Assembly: GCF_024802625.1 (NCBI RefSeq)
Contig: NZ_CP103371.1
Coordinates: forward strand, 3,968,001-4,032,000
Length of the DNA: 64,000 nucleotides
Direction of reading: 5' to 3'
From: Massilia sp. H6
GTDB lineage: Bacteria > Pseudomonadota > Gammaproteobacteria > Burkholderiales > Burkholderiaceae_D
The position numbers and the translations under genes are program-made. Positions within the stretch are counted from its first letter, which is position 1. Each line of letters opens with the position of its first letter. The notes beneath the pieces were generated by a model that was not told the DNA's origin, did not search any database, and saw nothing but the letters and a program-made list of their open reading frames with translations. Shown one piece after another: positions 45,786 through 55,694 of the stretch.

Positions 45786-47395
45786 GCACGCGCCACGCCG
45801 GGACCGACGCCGTTCCCTGGACGGCCGAGTCTCCCTACATTCCGCCCAATCCCGAGCCGGACGAGAATATCCGGCACTCGCTGTTTGGCGAGATCCTCGA
45901 CTGGATGCTGGCCCCGCTGCTGCTGCTGTGGCCGATGAGCATTGCGATCACCTACCTGGTGGCCAAGTCGATTGCCAACCAGCCGTTCGACGATGCGCTG
46001 GAAGACCGCGTCACGGTGCTGTCGCAGCAAATCCGGACGATGGACGGGCGGCCCAGCGCGCAACTGCCCGGCAGTGCGCGCGACGTGCTGCGCGCCGACG
46101 ACGTCGACAGCGTCTACTTCCAGATCAGCGGCCCCGACGGGATGCACATCGACGGCGACCGCGACCTGCCGCGCCCCGATGCCGATGCCGATGCCAATAG
46201 CGACGCCACCGACAGCGTCCGTAGCGGCGCCGTCACCTTTCGCAACGACAGCATCCATGGCACGCCGGTACGCGTGGCCTTTTCGTACGTGAACCTCGAT
46301 CCGCTCGGCGCGAACGATACGGCACGCGCCGGGGCGCCTTCCGCCGCGCCGCAAACCATGCCGAACCTGGCCCTGGTACAGGTGGCGGAAACGCTCGACA
46401 AGCGCGCCCACCTGGCCAACGAGATCATCAAGGGCGTCATCCTTCCGCAGTTCATCATCCTGCCCGTCATCCTGGCACTGGTATGGTTTGCCCTGTCGCG
46501 CGGCTTGAGCCCATTGGCCGAGCTGCAAGAACGCATCCGCGCGCGGCCACCCGACGATCTGTCGCCTATCGATCCGCGCCAGGTGCCAGAAGAAATCTCG
46601 CCGCTGGTCGGCTCGTTCAACGACATGCTCGAGCGCCTGGCCCAGACCGTCGAGATGCAAAAGCGTTTCATTGCCGACGCCGCGCACCAGATGAAGACGC
46701 CGCTGGCCGGCATGCGCATGCAGTCGGAACTGGCGCTGCGCGAAGTCGACCCGGACGAAATCCGCCGTTCGCTCGAACAGCTGGCCAAGAGTTCGGAGTC
46801 GGCCACGCGCCTGGTCAACCAGCTGCTGGCGCTGGCGCGCGCCGAAAACCAGCCGCATGCCGGTCTCGCCTTTGAAGAAATCGCGCTTGAACAGCTGGCC
46901 CGCAGCACCGTGCAGGACTGGGTACAGGCCTCGTTCGCACACCGGATCGATCTGGGCCTGGAGGTGCCGGAGCACGCGCCGGGCCCGGCCCCCGACCAGC
47001 AACTGCTCATCGCCGGCAATGCGCTGATGCTGCGCGAGCTGCTGTCGAACCTGATCGACAACGCGCTGCGCTACACGCCGCCAGGCGGCAGCGTGACGGT
47101 GCGCGTGCGGCGCGACGGTGACAACGCCCTGCTCGAAGTCGAAGATACCGGCCCCGGCATCGCGCCCGCCGAGCGCGGCCAGGTGTTCGAGCGCTTCTAC
47201 CGCATCCTGGGCAGCAATGTGCAGGGCAGCGGTCTGGGACTGGCGATCGTGCGCGAGATCGCGCAGCAGCATGGCGCCGAGATCGACATCTTCAACAATC
47301 CACGCAGTCATTCCAAGAAGCTTCCCGGAAGCCTGTTTCGACTGACCTTCCCGCCACCGCTGCACCTTGCCGACGAGGCCGACGATGCCGCTTGA
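45782..47395 (+). CDS. Sensor histidine kinase (TctE-like)
   Basis: 537 residues. TM1 (about 42-62), a periplasmic sensor domain (65-215) with a short Asp/Ala repeat (DADADANSDATD), TM2 (about 219-238), HAMP, then RFIADAAHQMKTPLAGM with phospho-His 302, LLSNLIDNALRYTPPGG (N-box), and VEDTGPGIAP with GSGLGLAIVREI. The GTG start at 45782 is four bases before the end of the regulator gene. It overlaps the DUF4212 gene by 11 bp. Confidence 0.94.
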   Translation: MSTRHAGTDAVPWTAESPYIPPNPEPDENIRHSLFGEILDWMLAPLLLLWPMSIAITYLVAKSIANQPFDDALEDRVTVLSQQIRTMDGRPSAQLPGSARDVLRADDVDSVYFQISGPDGMHIDGDRDLPRPDADADANSDATDSVRSGAVTFRNDSIHGTPVRVAFSYVNLDPLGANDTARAGAPSAAPQTMPNLALVQVAETLDKRAHLANEIIKGVILPQFIILPVILALVWFALSRGLSPLAELQERIRARPPDDLSPIDPRQVPEEISPLVGSFNDMLERLAQTVEMQKRFIADAAHQMKTPLAGMRMQSELALREVDPDEIRRSLEQLAKSSESATRLVNQLLALARAENQPHAGLAFEEIALEQLARSTVQDWVQASFAHRIDLGLEVPEHAPGPAPDQQLLIAGNALMLRELLSNLIDNALRYTPPGGSVTVRVRRDGDNALLEVEDTGPGIAPAERGQVFERFYRILGSNVQGSGLGLAIVREIAQQHGAEIDIFNNPRSHSKKLPGSLFRLTFPPPLHLADEADDAA

Positions 47396-47699
47396 CTCCC
47401 CCACCCCGAGCTCCGACGACGGGGCGCGCCAGCGGCGCTTGCTGGCCGCCCGCGCCGCGCACTGGCAGGCCAGCCAGCGCATGACCGCCGTGCTGCTGTC
47501 GCTATGGCTCGTTACCGGATACGGTTCCGTGTACTTTGCGCGCGAGCTGGCGCGCTTTACCGTATTCGGCTGGCCGCTGTCGTTCTACATGGCGGCCCAG
47601 GGCGCCTCGCTGGTATCGCTGGCGATCATCGGCTGGTATGCCTGGCGCATGCGCCGGCTCGACCTTGCGTGCGACGCCGCGGCGCAGGACCGCCCATGA
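47385..47699 (+). CDS. DUF4212 family small symporter subunit
   Basis: 104 residues. A basic soluble start (HWQASQRMTAVLLSLWLVTGYGSVYFA) and two membrane segments (about 36-54 and 66-88), with FTVFGWPLSFYMAAQGASLVSLAIIGWYA between and within them. DUF4212 proteins are encoded with VC_2705-type sodium:solute symporters and are thought to be their small subunits. Its stop overlaps the start of the symporter gene (ATGA). Confidence 0.9.
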   Translation: MPLDSPTPSSDDGARQRRLLAARAAHWQASQRMTAVLLSLWLVTGYGSVYFARELARFTVFGWPLSFYMAAQGASLVSLAIIGWYAWRMRRLDLACDAAAQDRP

Positions 47700-49768
47700 G
47701 CGCGCCGCGGCCGCCTTACTTTCGCAAGCTCTCGCGCTACTACCTCTGGTATACCGGCTGCTTCGCGCTATTTCTGGCGTCGCTCGCCCTGCTGGAGCAG
47801 GAAGGCATGCCGCGCCTGTGGATCGGCTATACCTTCATGGTCGCGACCATCGCGTTGTATGCCACCATTGGCGTGATCGCGCGCACCTCGAGTGTCACCG
47901 AATACTACGTGGCCGGGCGCCGGGTGCCGGCCCTGTTCAATGGCATGGCGACCGCGGCCGACTGGATCTCGGCGGCCAGCTTCATCAGCCTGGCCGGCGG
48001 CCTGTACCTGCACGGTTTCGACAGCCTGGCCTTTATCATGGGCTGGACCGGCGGCTACGTGCTGGTGGCGCTGCTGATCGCACCCTACCTGCGCAAGTTT
48101 GCCCAGTACACCATTCCGGATTTCTTGGCGGTGCGCTACGGCGGCGGCGAGGGTGGACGCGGCGGGCCGGTGCGGGCGCTGGCCGTCGGCGCCACCATTT
48201 TGGTCTCGTTCACCTACGTGGTGGCGCAGATCTACGCGGTCGGCCTGATCGCCTCGCGCTTTACCGGCGTCGACTTCTCGGTCGGAATCTTCCTGGGGCT
48301 GGCCAGCATCCTGGTGTGCTCTTTCCTGGGCGGCATGCGCGGCATCACCTGGACCCAGGTGGCGCAGTACATCATCTTGCTGGTCGCTTTCCTGATCCCG
48401 ACCATCTGGCTGTCGGCCAAGCATGCCGACAATCCGATTCCCCAGGTGGCCTACGGCTCGCTGCTGCCCAAGCTGGCTGCGCGCGAGCAGCAACTGGCGA
48501 ACGATCCACGCGAACTGGAGGTGCGCGCCGAATTCAGCCGCCGCGCCGGCGAATTCGACGCGCGCCTGCGCGCGCTGCCCGCCTCCTGGGAAGCCGGCAA
48601 GCTCGATGCCCAGCGCGCGCTGGCGGCGGTTCGCGCCAGCAATGCCTCGCTGGGAGAGGTGCGCCAGGCCGAGCGCGCGCTCACCACCTATCCGGGTTCG
48701 CCCGACGAGGCGCTCGCCGTATGGACCGAGCTGCGCGACGCCAACCTGGTGCGCGCCAAGCCGCCGGAGCCGCATGCCACGCCCTTTCCCGGCGCCACCG
48801 AAGCCGAGTCGGACAACCGCCGCAACAACTTCTTGGCGGTGGTGTTCTGCCTGATGTTCGGCACCGCCGCCCTGCCCCACATCTTGATGCGGTCCTATAC
48901 CACGCCCTCGGTGCACGAAACCCGGGTATCGGTGTTCTGGGCCCTGTTCTTCATTTTGCTGATCTACCTGACCATTCCGGCGCTGTCGGTACTAGCCAAG
49001 TACGACATCTATACCTCGCTGGTAGGCAGCGATTTTTCCTCGCTGCCCACCTGGATTTCATACTGGGCCAACGTCGACAAGGTCAGTCCGCTCGTCACGG
49101 TAGCCGACATTAACGGCGACGGCATCGTGCAGCTGGCCGAGTTCGCGATCGACGCCGACGTGCTGGTGCTGGCCACGCCGGAAATCGGCGGCCTGCCCTA
49201 TGTGATATCGGGGCTGGTGGCGGCCGGTGGCCTGGCGGCGGCGCTCTCCACGGCCGACGGCCTGCTGCTGGCCATTTCCAACGCGCTGTCGCACGACGTG
49301 TACTACAAGATGGTAGACCCGGGCGCCTCGACCCAGAAGCGGGTGACGATTTCCAAGCTGCTGCTGCTGGCGGTGGCCTTCATTGCCGCCTACGCGGCCT
49401 CGCAGCGGCCGGCCGACATCCTGTCGCTGGTCGGCGCGGCCTTTTCGCTGGCTGGCTCCACGCTGTTTCCGGCACTGGCGCTGGGAGTATTCTGGAAGCG
49501 CGCCAACCATGTTGGCGCAATCGCCGGCATGGTCACCGGATTTTGCATCTGTCTCTGGTACATGCTGCGCGCCAGCCCGACCCTGGGCGGCAGCGTCGAC
49601 GATGCCTGGTTCGGCATCCAGCCCCTGGCGGCCGGCGTGTTCGGCGTGCCCGCCGGACTGCTGGCGGCGGTACTGGGCAGCCTGCTCAGCGCGCCGCCGA
49701 GCCGCACCAGCCTGGGCATGGTCGATTACATCCGCGCGCCGGAACCGGAGCCGCCCAGGAATCCTTGA
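47696..49768 (+). CDS. Sodium:solute symporter, VC_2705 subfamily
   Basis: 690 residues, about 13 membrane segments. SSVTEYYVAGRRVPALFNGMATAADWISAASFISLAGGLYLHG and GLVAAGGLAAALSTADGLLLAISNALSHD are SSS-family cores. A long hydrophilic insertion (about 255-375) carries charged helices, and a loop at residues 471-482 has an EF-hand pattern (DINGDGIVQLAE). Substrates of the subfamily are probably short-chain carboxylates such as acetate; in this genome the two-component pair encoded upstream is the probable regulator. Confidence 0.92.
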   Translation: MSAPRPPYFRKLSRYYLWYTGCFALFLASLALLEQEGMPRLWIGYTFMVATIALYATIGVIARTSSVTEYYVAGRRVPALFNGMATAADWISAASFISLAGGLYLHGFDSLAFIMGWTGGYVLVALLIAPYLRKFAQYTIPDFLAVRYGGGEGGRGGPVRALAVGATILVSFTYVVAQIYAVGLIASRFTGVDFSVGIFLGLASILVCSFLGGMRGITWTQVAQYIILLVAFLIPTIWLSAKHADNPIPQVAYGSLLPKLAAREQQLANDPRELEVRAEFSRRAGEFDARLRALPASWEAGKLDAQRALAAVRASNASLGEVRQAERALTTYPGSPDEALAVWTELRDANLVRAKPPEPHATPFPGATEAESDNRRNNFLAVVFCLMFGTAALPHILMRSYTTPSVHETRVSVFWALFFILLIYLTIPALSVLAKYDIYTSLVGSDFSSLPTWISYWANVDKVSPLVTVADINGDGIVQLAEFAIDADVLVLATPEIGGLPYVISGLVAAGGLAAALSTADGLLLAISNALSHDVYYKMVDPGASTQKRVTISKLLLLAVAFIAAYAASQRPADILSLVGAAFSLAGSTLFPALALGVFWKRANHVGAIAGMVTGFCICLWYMLRASPTLGGSVDDAWFGIQPLAAGVFGVPAGLLAAVLGSLLSAPPSRTSLGMVDYIRAPEPEPPRNP

Positions 49769-49897
49769 TACATCCTGTGCGCCGGCGCAACACAACTATG
49801 CGCACCGGATGAATGTGAGCCCGAGGGTTTTTTTGGCCTGGCAAGACTGTTATCGTTGGCGGCCCCTCCGGGACCTATCATCTTCTTAAGAGCCAAC

Positions 49898-51946
49898 ATG
49901 ACAACTCTCTTTCCGCGTGCGCTGCGCGGCGCCGCGTGCGCCATCGTGCTGGCCTGCACCCTGCCGGCCGTGCAGGCGCAGGCGCCCGCACCAACGTCCG
50001 TCACGGCAACCCTGCCCTCGATCGCCAGCTTCTTCTCCAACTCCCGCTTCGGCGGCGCCAAGCTGTCGCCGGATGCGCGCTTTCTTGCAGCGCGCTCGAG
50101 CGCGCCGGACAAGCGCGATTTCCTGGTGGTGGTCGACCTGCAGACCAACAGCGCCAAGGTGGTGGCCGCGTACGACGACGCCGACGTCGGCGACTTCCAG
50201 TGGATCAGCAACGAGCGCCTGATCTTCGATACGCGCGAAAAAGGCGTTGGCCAGGGCGATGCCCGTTATGCGCCAGGCCTGTACGCGGTCAACCGCGACG
50301 GCGAAAAATTCTTCGAACTGGCCGACCGCACCGGCAAGCGCAATACCACCGGTACCCGCACGGTACGCAAGATCCTGCCATGGCATACCTTCATGCTCGA
50401 CCAGGAAGGCGCCCAGGACTCGGAATACGTCTATGTGTCGAGCATTAAACCTGATACATCAGGACAGATGCGCAACGTCGAACTGCTGCGCCTGAACACC
50501 CTGAACGGCACCACCCAGGCGGTGCCGCGCCCAACGTCGAACGTCACCGACTGGACGCTCGACCACAAGGGCGAACCGCGCCTTGCGCGCTCGCTGGAGC
50601 GCGATACGGTCACGCTGCACTACCGTGAACCGTCGAACGGTGCCTGGCGCGTGCTGGCCAGTTATCCGGCCTTCGGCGACGGCAGCGAGTCGCTCGAGCC
50701 GCTTGGCTTCACGCCCGAGGGCAACCTGTTCGTGCTGGCGCGCAGCGGCGGGCGCGACACAACCGCGCTTCATCTGCTCGACATCGCCACCGGCAAGATC
50801 AAGCCGGAACCGGTACTGGTCACGGCAGGCTACGATTTCGACGGCTCCCTGGTGAGCAATCGCGACAAGATACTGGGCGTGATGTTCCGCACCGATGCCA
50901 CGTCGAACGAATGGTTCGATCCAGGCATGAAAGCGGTGCAGCAGGCCGTCGACAAACTGCTGCCGGCCACGATCAACCTGCTCTCGGCCCCGGCGCAAGC
51001 CGATGCGGCATGGGTGCTGGTGCATGCCTACTCCGACGTCGTCCCGGGCAGCGTTTCGCTCTACAACACCAGCACCGGCCGGCTCAACAAGATCTCCGAC
51101 CTGCATCCGAACATCAACCCGGCCCAGATGGGGCGCCAGCAATTCGTGCGCTACCAGGCGCGCGACGGCCTCGAGATCCCGGCCCTGCTGACGCTGCCGG
51201 CGGGCGGCAAGAAGAGCGCCCTGCCGCTGGTGGTGCTGGTGCATGGCGGCCCCTACGTGCGCGGCAGTTCGTGGGGTTGGAACCCACAGGTCCAGTTCCT
51301 GGCCTCGCGTGGCTACGCCGTGCTCGAGCCGGAATTTCGCGGCAGTACCGGTTTCGGCACCCGGCACTTCAAGGCCGGCTTCAAGCAGTGGGGGCTGGCG
51401 ATGCAGAACGATATCGCCGACGGCGTGCGTTGGGCCACCGGCAAGGGCATCGTCGACGCCGGGCGCGTATGCATCGCGGGCGCCAGTTATGGCGGCTATG
51501 CCGCGCTGATGGGGTTGGTGAACGATCCGGGGCTGTACAAGTGCGCCATCAACTGGGTAGGCGTCACCGACATCAACCTGCTCTACGACAGCGGCTGGAA
51601 CTTTACCAGCGATCTATCGGACGAATGGAAGGCGTACGGCATGCCGGAGATGATCGGCGACCGGGTCAAGGATGCGGCCCAGTTCAAGGCCACCTCGCCG
51701 CTCGAGCAGGCCAGCCGCATTACGCAGCCGCTGCTGCTGGCCTACGGCGGCGTGGACCAGCGCGTGCCGATCATCCACGGTACCAGGTTCCGCGACGCCG
51801 TCATGAAGACCAATCGCAACGTCGAATGGGTCGAGTATCCGGAAGAAGGCCACGGTTTCTATCTAGCCAAGAACAAGTTCGACTTCTGGGGCCGGGTGGA
51901 GCGCTTCCTGGACAAGCACATCGGCGCGGGGGCCGCGCGCGAATAA
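49898..51946 (+). CDS. S9 family peptidase (dipeptidyl/oligopeptidase type), exported
   Basis: 682 residues with a signal peptide (AVQAQAP, about 27). The N-terminal half is a propeller-like domain (SPDARFLAARSSAPDKRDFLVVVDL); the C-terminal alpha/beta-hydrolase has catalytic Ser in AGASYGGYAALMG, Asp in GGVDQRVPI and His in EEGHGFYL. The start at 49898 gives a good signal peptide; an in-frame ATG at 49856 does not. It is a separate gene from the symporter unit. Confidence 0.93.
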   Translation: MTTLFPRALRGAACAIVLACTLPAVQAQAPAPTSVTATLPSIASFFSNSRFGGAKLSPDARFLAARSSAPDKRDFLVVVDLQTNSAKVVAAYDDADVGDFQWISNERLIFDTREKGVGQGDARYAPGLYAVNRDGEKFFELADRTGKRNTTGTRTVRKILPWHTFMLDQEGAQDSEYVYVSSIKPDTSGQMRNVELLRLNTLNGTTQAVPRPTSNVTDWTLDHKGEPRLARSLERDTVTLHYREPSNGAWRVLASYPAFGDGSESLEPLGFTPEGNLFVLARSGGRDTTALHLLDIATGKIKPEPVLVTAGYDFDGSLVSNRDKILGVMFRTDATSNEWFDPGMKAVQQAVDKLLPATINLLSAPAQADAAWVLVHAYSDVVPGSVSLYNTSTGRLNKISDLHPNINPAQMGRQQFVRYQARDGLEIPALLTLPAGGKKSALPLVVLVHGGPYVRGSSWGWNPQVQFLASRGYAVLEPEFRGSTGFGTRHFKAGFKQWGLAMQNDIADGVRWATGKGIVDAGRVCIAGASYGGYAALMGLVNDPGLYKCAINWVGVTDINLLYDSGWNFTSDLSDEWKAYGMPEMIGDRVKDAAQFKATSPLEQASRITQPLLLAYGGVDQRVPIIHGTRFRDAVMKTNRNVEWVEYPEEGHGFYLAKNKFDFWGRVERFLDKHIGAGAARE

Positions 51947-51964
51947 GTGCGGTTTTACCCTTGG

Positions 51965-51981
51965 CGGCGCCTGGGGCGCCG
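51965..51981. terminator. Hairpin between convergent S9 peptidase and purM
   Basis: CGGCGCC / GGCGCCG around TGG, 19 bp after the S9 stop. Short and without a T-run, but GC-perfect; a weak terminator candidate. Confidence 0.4.
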
Positions 51982-51994
51982 TTAGGGGGTCAGA

Positions 51995-52024
51995 CTCAAA
52001 CTCAAACTCAGGCTCAGGCTCAGG
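51995..52024. repeat. Hexanucleotide tandem repeat at the purM 3' end
   Basis: (CTCAAA)2 followed by (CTCAGG)3. Read on the minus strand, each unit carries TGA in the purM frame, so the array holds the purM stop and several in-frame backup stops. Confidence 0.85.
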
Positions 52025-53063
52025 CCACGATGGTCTGGGCCTGGCCCTCTTCGCGGGCGCGGATCTCGCCGATGCGGTAGACGGTTTCGCCGGCCGCGGC
52101 AAGCTGCGCCATCGCGGCGTCGGCGTTTTCCTGCGAGACGATCACGGTCATGCCGATGCCGCAGTTGAACACGCGGTGCATCTCGGCGTCGGCCACGCCG
52201 CCGTGCTGCTGCAGCCACTGGAACAGCGGCGGCATGGTCCACGAGCTCGCATCGAGCACCGCCGTCACATGCTCTTGCAGCACGCGCGGGATATTCTCGA
52301 CCAGGCCGCCGCCGGTGATGTGCACCATGCCTTTCACTTCCATCGACGCCATGAGTGCCAGCAGCGGCTTGACGTAGATGCGGGTCGGCGCCATCAGCAC
52401 GTCCGACAGCTTGCGGCCGTGGAAGTCGGCCTCCAGGTCGGGCTTGGCGACCTCGATGATCTTGCGCACCAGCGAATAGCCGTTGGAGTGGATGCCCGAC
52501 GAAGCCAGGCCCAGCACCACGTCGCCTGGCACGATCTTGCTGCCATCGATGAGCTGCGATTTTTCCACCGCACCGACGGCGAAGCCGGCCAGGTCGTATT
52601 CGCCATCCGGGTACATGCCCGGCATTTCGGCGGTCTCGCCGCCGAGCAGCGCGCAGCCGGACTGCTCGCAGCCCTGGGCAATACCCGAGACCACGGCGGT
52701 GGCGGTGGCCACGTCGAGCTTGCCGCAGGCGAAATAATCAAGGAAGAACAGCGGCTCGGCGCCCTGCACCAGGATGTCGTTGACGCTCATGGCGACCAGG
52801 TCGATGCCGACCGTGTCGTGGCGGTTCAGCTCGAACGCGAGCTTGAGCTTGGTACCGACACCGTCGGTGCCAGAAACCAGCACCGGTTCCTTGAACTTCT
52901 TGCTGATCTCGAACAGCCCGCCGAAACCGCCGATGCCGCCGAGGACGCCTTCGCGCATGGTGCGCTTGGCAAGCGGCTTGATCGCTTCGACCAGGGCGTC
53001 GCCCGCGTCGATGTCGACACCGGCGTCGCGATAGGAGAGGGAAACATTAGATGGTTGGCTCAT
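52020..53063 (-). CDS. purM: Phosphoribosylformylglycinamidine cyclo-ligase
   Basis: 347 residues. [24 protein letters not shown] start, [45 protein letters not shown] and [15 protein letters not shown]. It makes AIR in purine synthesis, the substrate for PurK. The ATG at 53063 is chosen over one at 53108 with a proline-rich leader. It is divergent from the AI-2E gene, 131 bp away. Confidence 0.96.
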   Translation of the reverse strand: MSQPSNVSLSYRDAGVDIDAGDALVEAIKPLAKRTMREGVLGGIGGFGGLFEISKKFKEPVLVSGTDGVGTKLKLAFELNRHDTVGIDLVAMSVNDILVQGAEPLFFLDYFACGKLDVATATAVVSGIAQGCEQSGCALLGGETAEMPGMYPDGEYDLAGFAVGAVEKSQLIDGSKIVPGDVVLGLASSGIHSNGYSLVRKIIEVAKPDLEADFHGRKLSDVLMAPTRIYVKPLLALMASMEVKGMVHITGGGLVENIPRVLQEHVTAVLDASSWTMPPLFQWLQQHGGVADAEMHRVFNCGIGMTVIVSQENADAAMAQLAAAGETVYRIGEIRAREEGQAQTIVA

Positions 53064-53194
53064 GGTATTTGGCAGCGGAGGCGGTAAAATAGAAGGCGGC
53101 AGACCCAAACCAGGTCAATCCAGCATTTTAGCATTAGCAAAACGGCCCATCCGCAACCAAGTTTTTGCCCAACCGCGAACATAATAATAACTAC

Positions 53195-54343
53195 ATGCCT
53201 TTTTCCCTGACTCCGGAGCAAAAACAATCCACGTTCTGGTTGGCGCTCTGGTGTGCGGTGGCGCTGTTGTTGTACGTGCTGGGGCCGATCCTGTCGCCCT
53301 TCATTGCGGCCGCCATCCTGGCCTACATGCTCGGCGGCGCCGTCGACAGGCTGGCGCGGGGCCATCGCGGGCGCACCCGGATGCCGCGCGTGCTGGCCGT
53401 CTCGATCGTCCTGAGCGCCTTTTGCGCGGCGGTGGTAGCGCTGTTCCTGATTGTGCTGCCGGTGCTGCGCGCCGAGATTCCCCTGCTGCAGGCCAAGATT
53501 CCCGCCTTTTTCACCTGGCTCGACACCTACCTGGCACCGTGGCTGGGCAGCTACGGCATTCACGTCAAACTCGACAGCGCCGGCTTGCGCGCCCTGCTCG
53601 AACAGCAGGTGGCGGCCGGCGGCGACGACATGTGGACCTCGGTGCTGGCCCAGGTGCGCGTCGGCGGCAGCGCCCTGCTGGGCTGGATCGCTACCCTGAC
53701 GCTGGTGCCGGTGGTGCTGTTCTACCTGCTGCTCGACTGGCACGCGCTGCTGGCGCGCATCGAAGGCGCCATCCCGCGCCGCTGGTCCAGGCAAACCGTG
53801 GGCATGGCGGTCGAGGCAGACGTACTGCTGGCCCAGTACCTGCGCGGCCAGCTCCTGGTGATGATCGTGCTGGCGGTGTACTACTCGACGGCGCTGTACT
53901 TTATCGGACTGGACGTGGCGCTGCCGGTGGGCGTGCTCACCGGCCTGCTCGGCTTCGTGCCCTACTTGGGTTTTGGCCTGGGCATGCTGCTGGCCCTGGT
54001 CGCGGCGCTGCTGCAGTTTTCCAGCTGGGCCGCGCTGGCCTGGGTGGTGGCGATCTACACCGCCGGCCAGCTGATCGAAAGCTTCATCCTGACGCCGCGC
54101 CTGGTAGGGGAGCGCATCGGCCTGCATCCGCTGGCGGTGATCTTCTCGCTGATGGCCTTTGGCGAACTGTTCGGCTTTGCCGGCCTGCTGCTGGCGCTGC
54201 CGGCATCGGCGGTGCTGATGGTCGGCTTCCGGCACGTGCGCCGCCACTACCTGCGCAGCAGCTTTTATAATGCGGGCAGCATGCAACCGAGCCTGGTCCA
54301 CAGCCCCGACACCGATGTCTCCCGCGTGAAAGCGACGCCATGA
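53195..54343 (+). CDS. AI-2E family transporter (PerM-like permease)
   Basis: 382 residues, about eight membrane segments. LYVLGPILSPFIAAAILAYMLGGAVDRLAR, the central soluble stretch, LTLVPVVLFYLLLDWHALL and PYLGFGLGMLLALVAALLQF, and ILTPRLVGERIGLHPLAVIFSLMAFGELFGFAGLLLALP. Family members export signals or ions; the substrate is not established. Its stop overlaps hda by 4 bp. Confidence 0.92.
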   Translation: MPFSLTPEQKQSTFWLALWCAVALLLYVLGPILSPFIAAAILAYMLGGAVDRLARGHRGRTRMPRVLAVSIVLSAFCAAVVALFLIVLPVLRAEIPLLQAKIPAFFTWLDTYLAPWLGSYGIHVKLDSAGLRALLEQQVAAGGDDMWTSVLAQVRVGGSALLGWIATLTLVPVVLFYLLLDWHALLARIEGAIPRRWSRQTVGMAVEADVLLAQYLRGQLLVMIVLAVYYSTALYFIGLDVALPVGVLTGLLGFVPYLGFGLGMLLALVAALLQFSSWAALAWVVAIYTAGQLIESFILTPRLVGERIGLHPLAVIFSLMAFGELFGFAGLLLALPASAVLMVGFRHVRRHYLRSSFYNAGSMQPSLVHSPDTDVSRVKATP

Positions 54344-55023
54344 AGCAGCTGGTGCTCGATTTAGGCGCCGAACCGGCGCACAGCCTCGACACCTTCCAGG
54401 TGGGCGAGAATGCCGAACTGGCGCACCTGATGCACCAGTTCGCACAGCGCGCATCGCGCGAGCATTTCGCCTACCTGTGGGGCGACACCGGCGCCGGCAA
54501 GACCCACCTGCTGCAAGCCCTGGCGGCCAGCCCGCGCTCGCGCTATATTCCCTTCAGTGCCGCCGAAGACCAGTTCGTCCATTCACCCGACGTTACCCTG
54601 TACCTGCTCGACGACTGCCACTGCCTGTCGCCGCAGCGCCAGATCGACGCTTTTGCCCTGTTCAACCAGATCCGCGAACACGGCACCTACATGGTCAGCA
54701 CCGGACCGGTGCCGCCGGCGGTGTTGCAGGTGCGCGAAGACCTGCGCACGCGCATGGGCTGGGGCCTGGTGTACGAAATCAAGGGCCTGTCCGACGACGA
54801 AAAGATCGCCGCCCTCACCCAGGCCGCCGAGGCGCGCGGTTTGACGCTCTCGGCCAGCGTGTTACCCTATTTGCTGTCTCACTTCAAGCGCGACATGCGG
54901 TCGCTGGCGACGATGCTGGACGCCCTCGACCAGTACTCGCTCGAGACCCAGCGCCCCGTCACCGTGCCCCTGCTGCGTGATTTGTTGCTTCAAGAAACCC
55001 AGCAGCCGGAACCCAAAGAATGA
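54340..55023 (+). CDS. hda: DnaA regulatory inactivator Hda
   Basis: 227 residues, AAA+ DnaA-like. MKQLVLDLG start with the clamp-binding-like QLVLDL near the N-terminus, Walker A WGDTGAGKTHLL, Walker B-like LYLLDDCHCL, and an arginine-finger-like segment. With the sliding clamp it promotes hydrolysis of DnaA-bound ATP. It overlaps the genes on both sides by 4 bp, so the whole chain is coupled. Confidence 0.94.
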   Translation: MKQLVLDLGAEPAHSLDTFQVGENAELAHLMHQFAQRASREHFAYLWGDTGAGKTHLLQALAASPRSRYIPFSAAEDQFVHSPDVTLYLLDDCHCLSPQRQIDAFALFNQIREHGTYMVSTGPVPPAVLQVREDLRTRMGWGLVYEIKGLSDDEKIAALTQAAEARGLTLSASVLPYLLSHFKRDMRSLATMLDALDQYSLETQRPVTVPLLRDLLLQETQQPEPKE

Positions 55024-55694
55024 AACACCTTGCGTTGTTCGACCTCGACCACACTCTGCTGCCGATCGACTCGGACTATGAATGGGGCGAATTCCTGGTC
55101 CGCGTGGGCGCGGTCGACGAAACCGCCTTCCGCCGCCGCAACGACGACTTCTTCGCCCAGTACCAGGCCGGCACGCTCGATCCGGCCGAATACCTCGAAT
55201 TCGCCCTGGGCACGCTGGCGCGCTTGCCGCGCCATGATCTCGATGCCCTGCATGCCCGCTACATGCTCGAGGTTATCGAACCGGCGATCACGCCGCGCGC
55301 GCTGGCGCTGGTGCGCGAACACCAGCAAGCGGGCGACCTGGTGGCGATCATTACCGCCACCAACCATTTCATCACGGCGCCAATCGCCGCCGCCTTTGGC
55401 GTCGAGCACCACATCGGCGCGATGCCCGAATACGACGCCCAGGGCCGGCTCACCGGCAAGCTGGCAGGCACCCCGACTTCGGGCGCGGGCAAGATCACGC
55501 ACATGCATGCGTGGCTCGGGCGCCTCGGCCACACGTTCGACATGTTCGAACGCAGCCATTTCTACAGCGATTCGCATAACGACATCCCGCTGCTGTCGAT
55601 CGTCACCCATCCGGTCGCCACCAACCCGAGCACCAGGCTCGCCACCCATGCAAGCGAGCAGGGTTGGCCAACACTCCATTTATTCAATGATTAA
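55020..55694 (+). CDS. HAD-superfamily hydrolase, subfamily IB (SerB-like)
   Basis: 224 residues. HAD motif I is FDLDHTLLPIDSD, motif II is IITATNHF, and motif III/IV is YSDSHNDIPLL. This is the IB group, including phosphoserine phosphatase-like and PSPase-related proteins, but the substrate is unclear. It overlaps hda by 4 bp and pcnB by 8 bp. Confidence 0.93.
   Translation: MKHLALFDLDHTLLPIDSDYEWGEFLVRVGAVDETAFRRRNDDFFAQYQAGTLDPAEYLEFALGTLARLPRHDLDALHARYMLEVIEPAITPRALALVREHQQAGDLVAIITATNHFITAPIAAAFGVEHHIGAMPEYDAQGRLTGKLAGTPTSGAGKITHMHAWLGRLGHTFDMFERSHFYSDSHNDIPLLSIVTHPVATNPSTRLATHASEQGWPTLHLFND

Noticed and set aside
45716-47482. 588-codon minus-strand frame opposite the sensor kinase
   Set aside because: Antisense shadow; the kinase on the plus strand has all H, N and G boxes.
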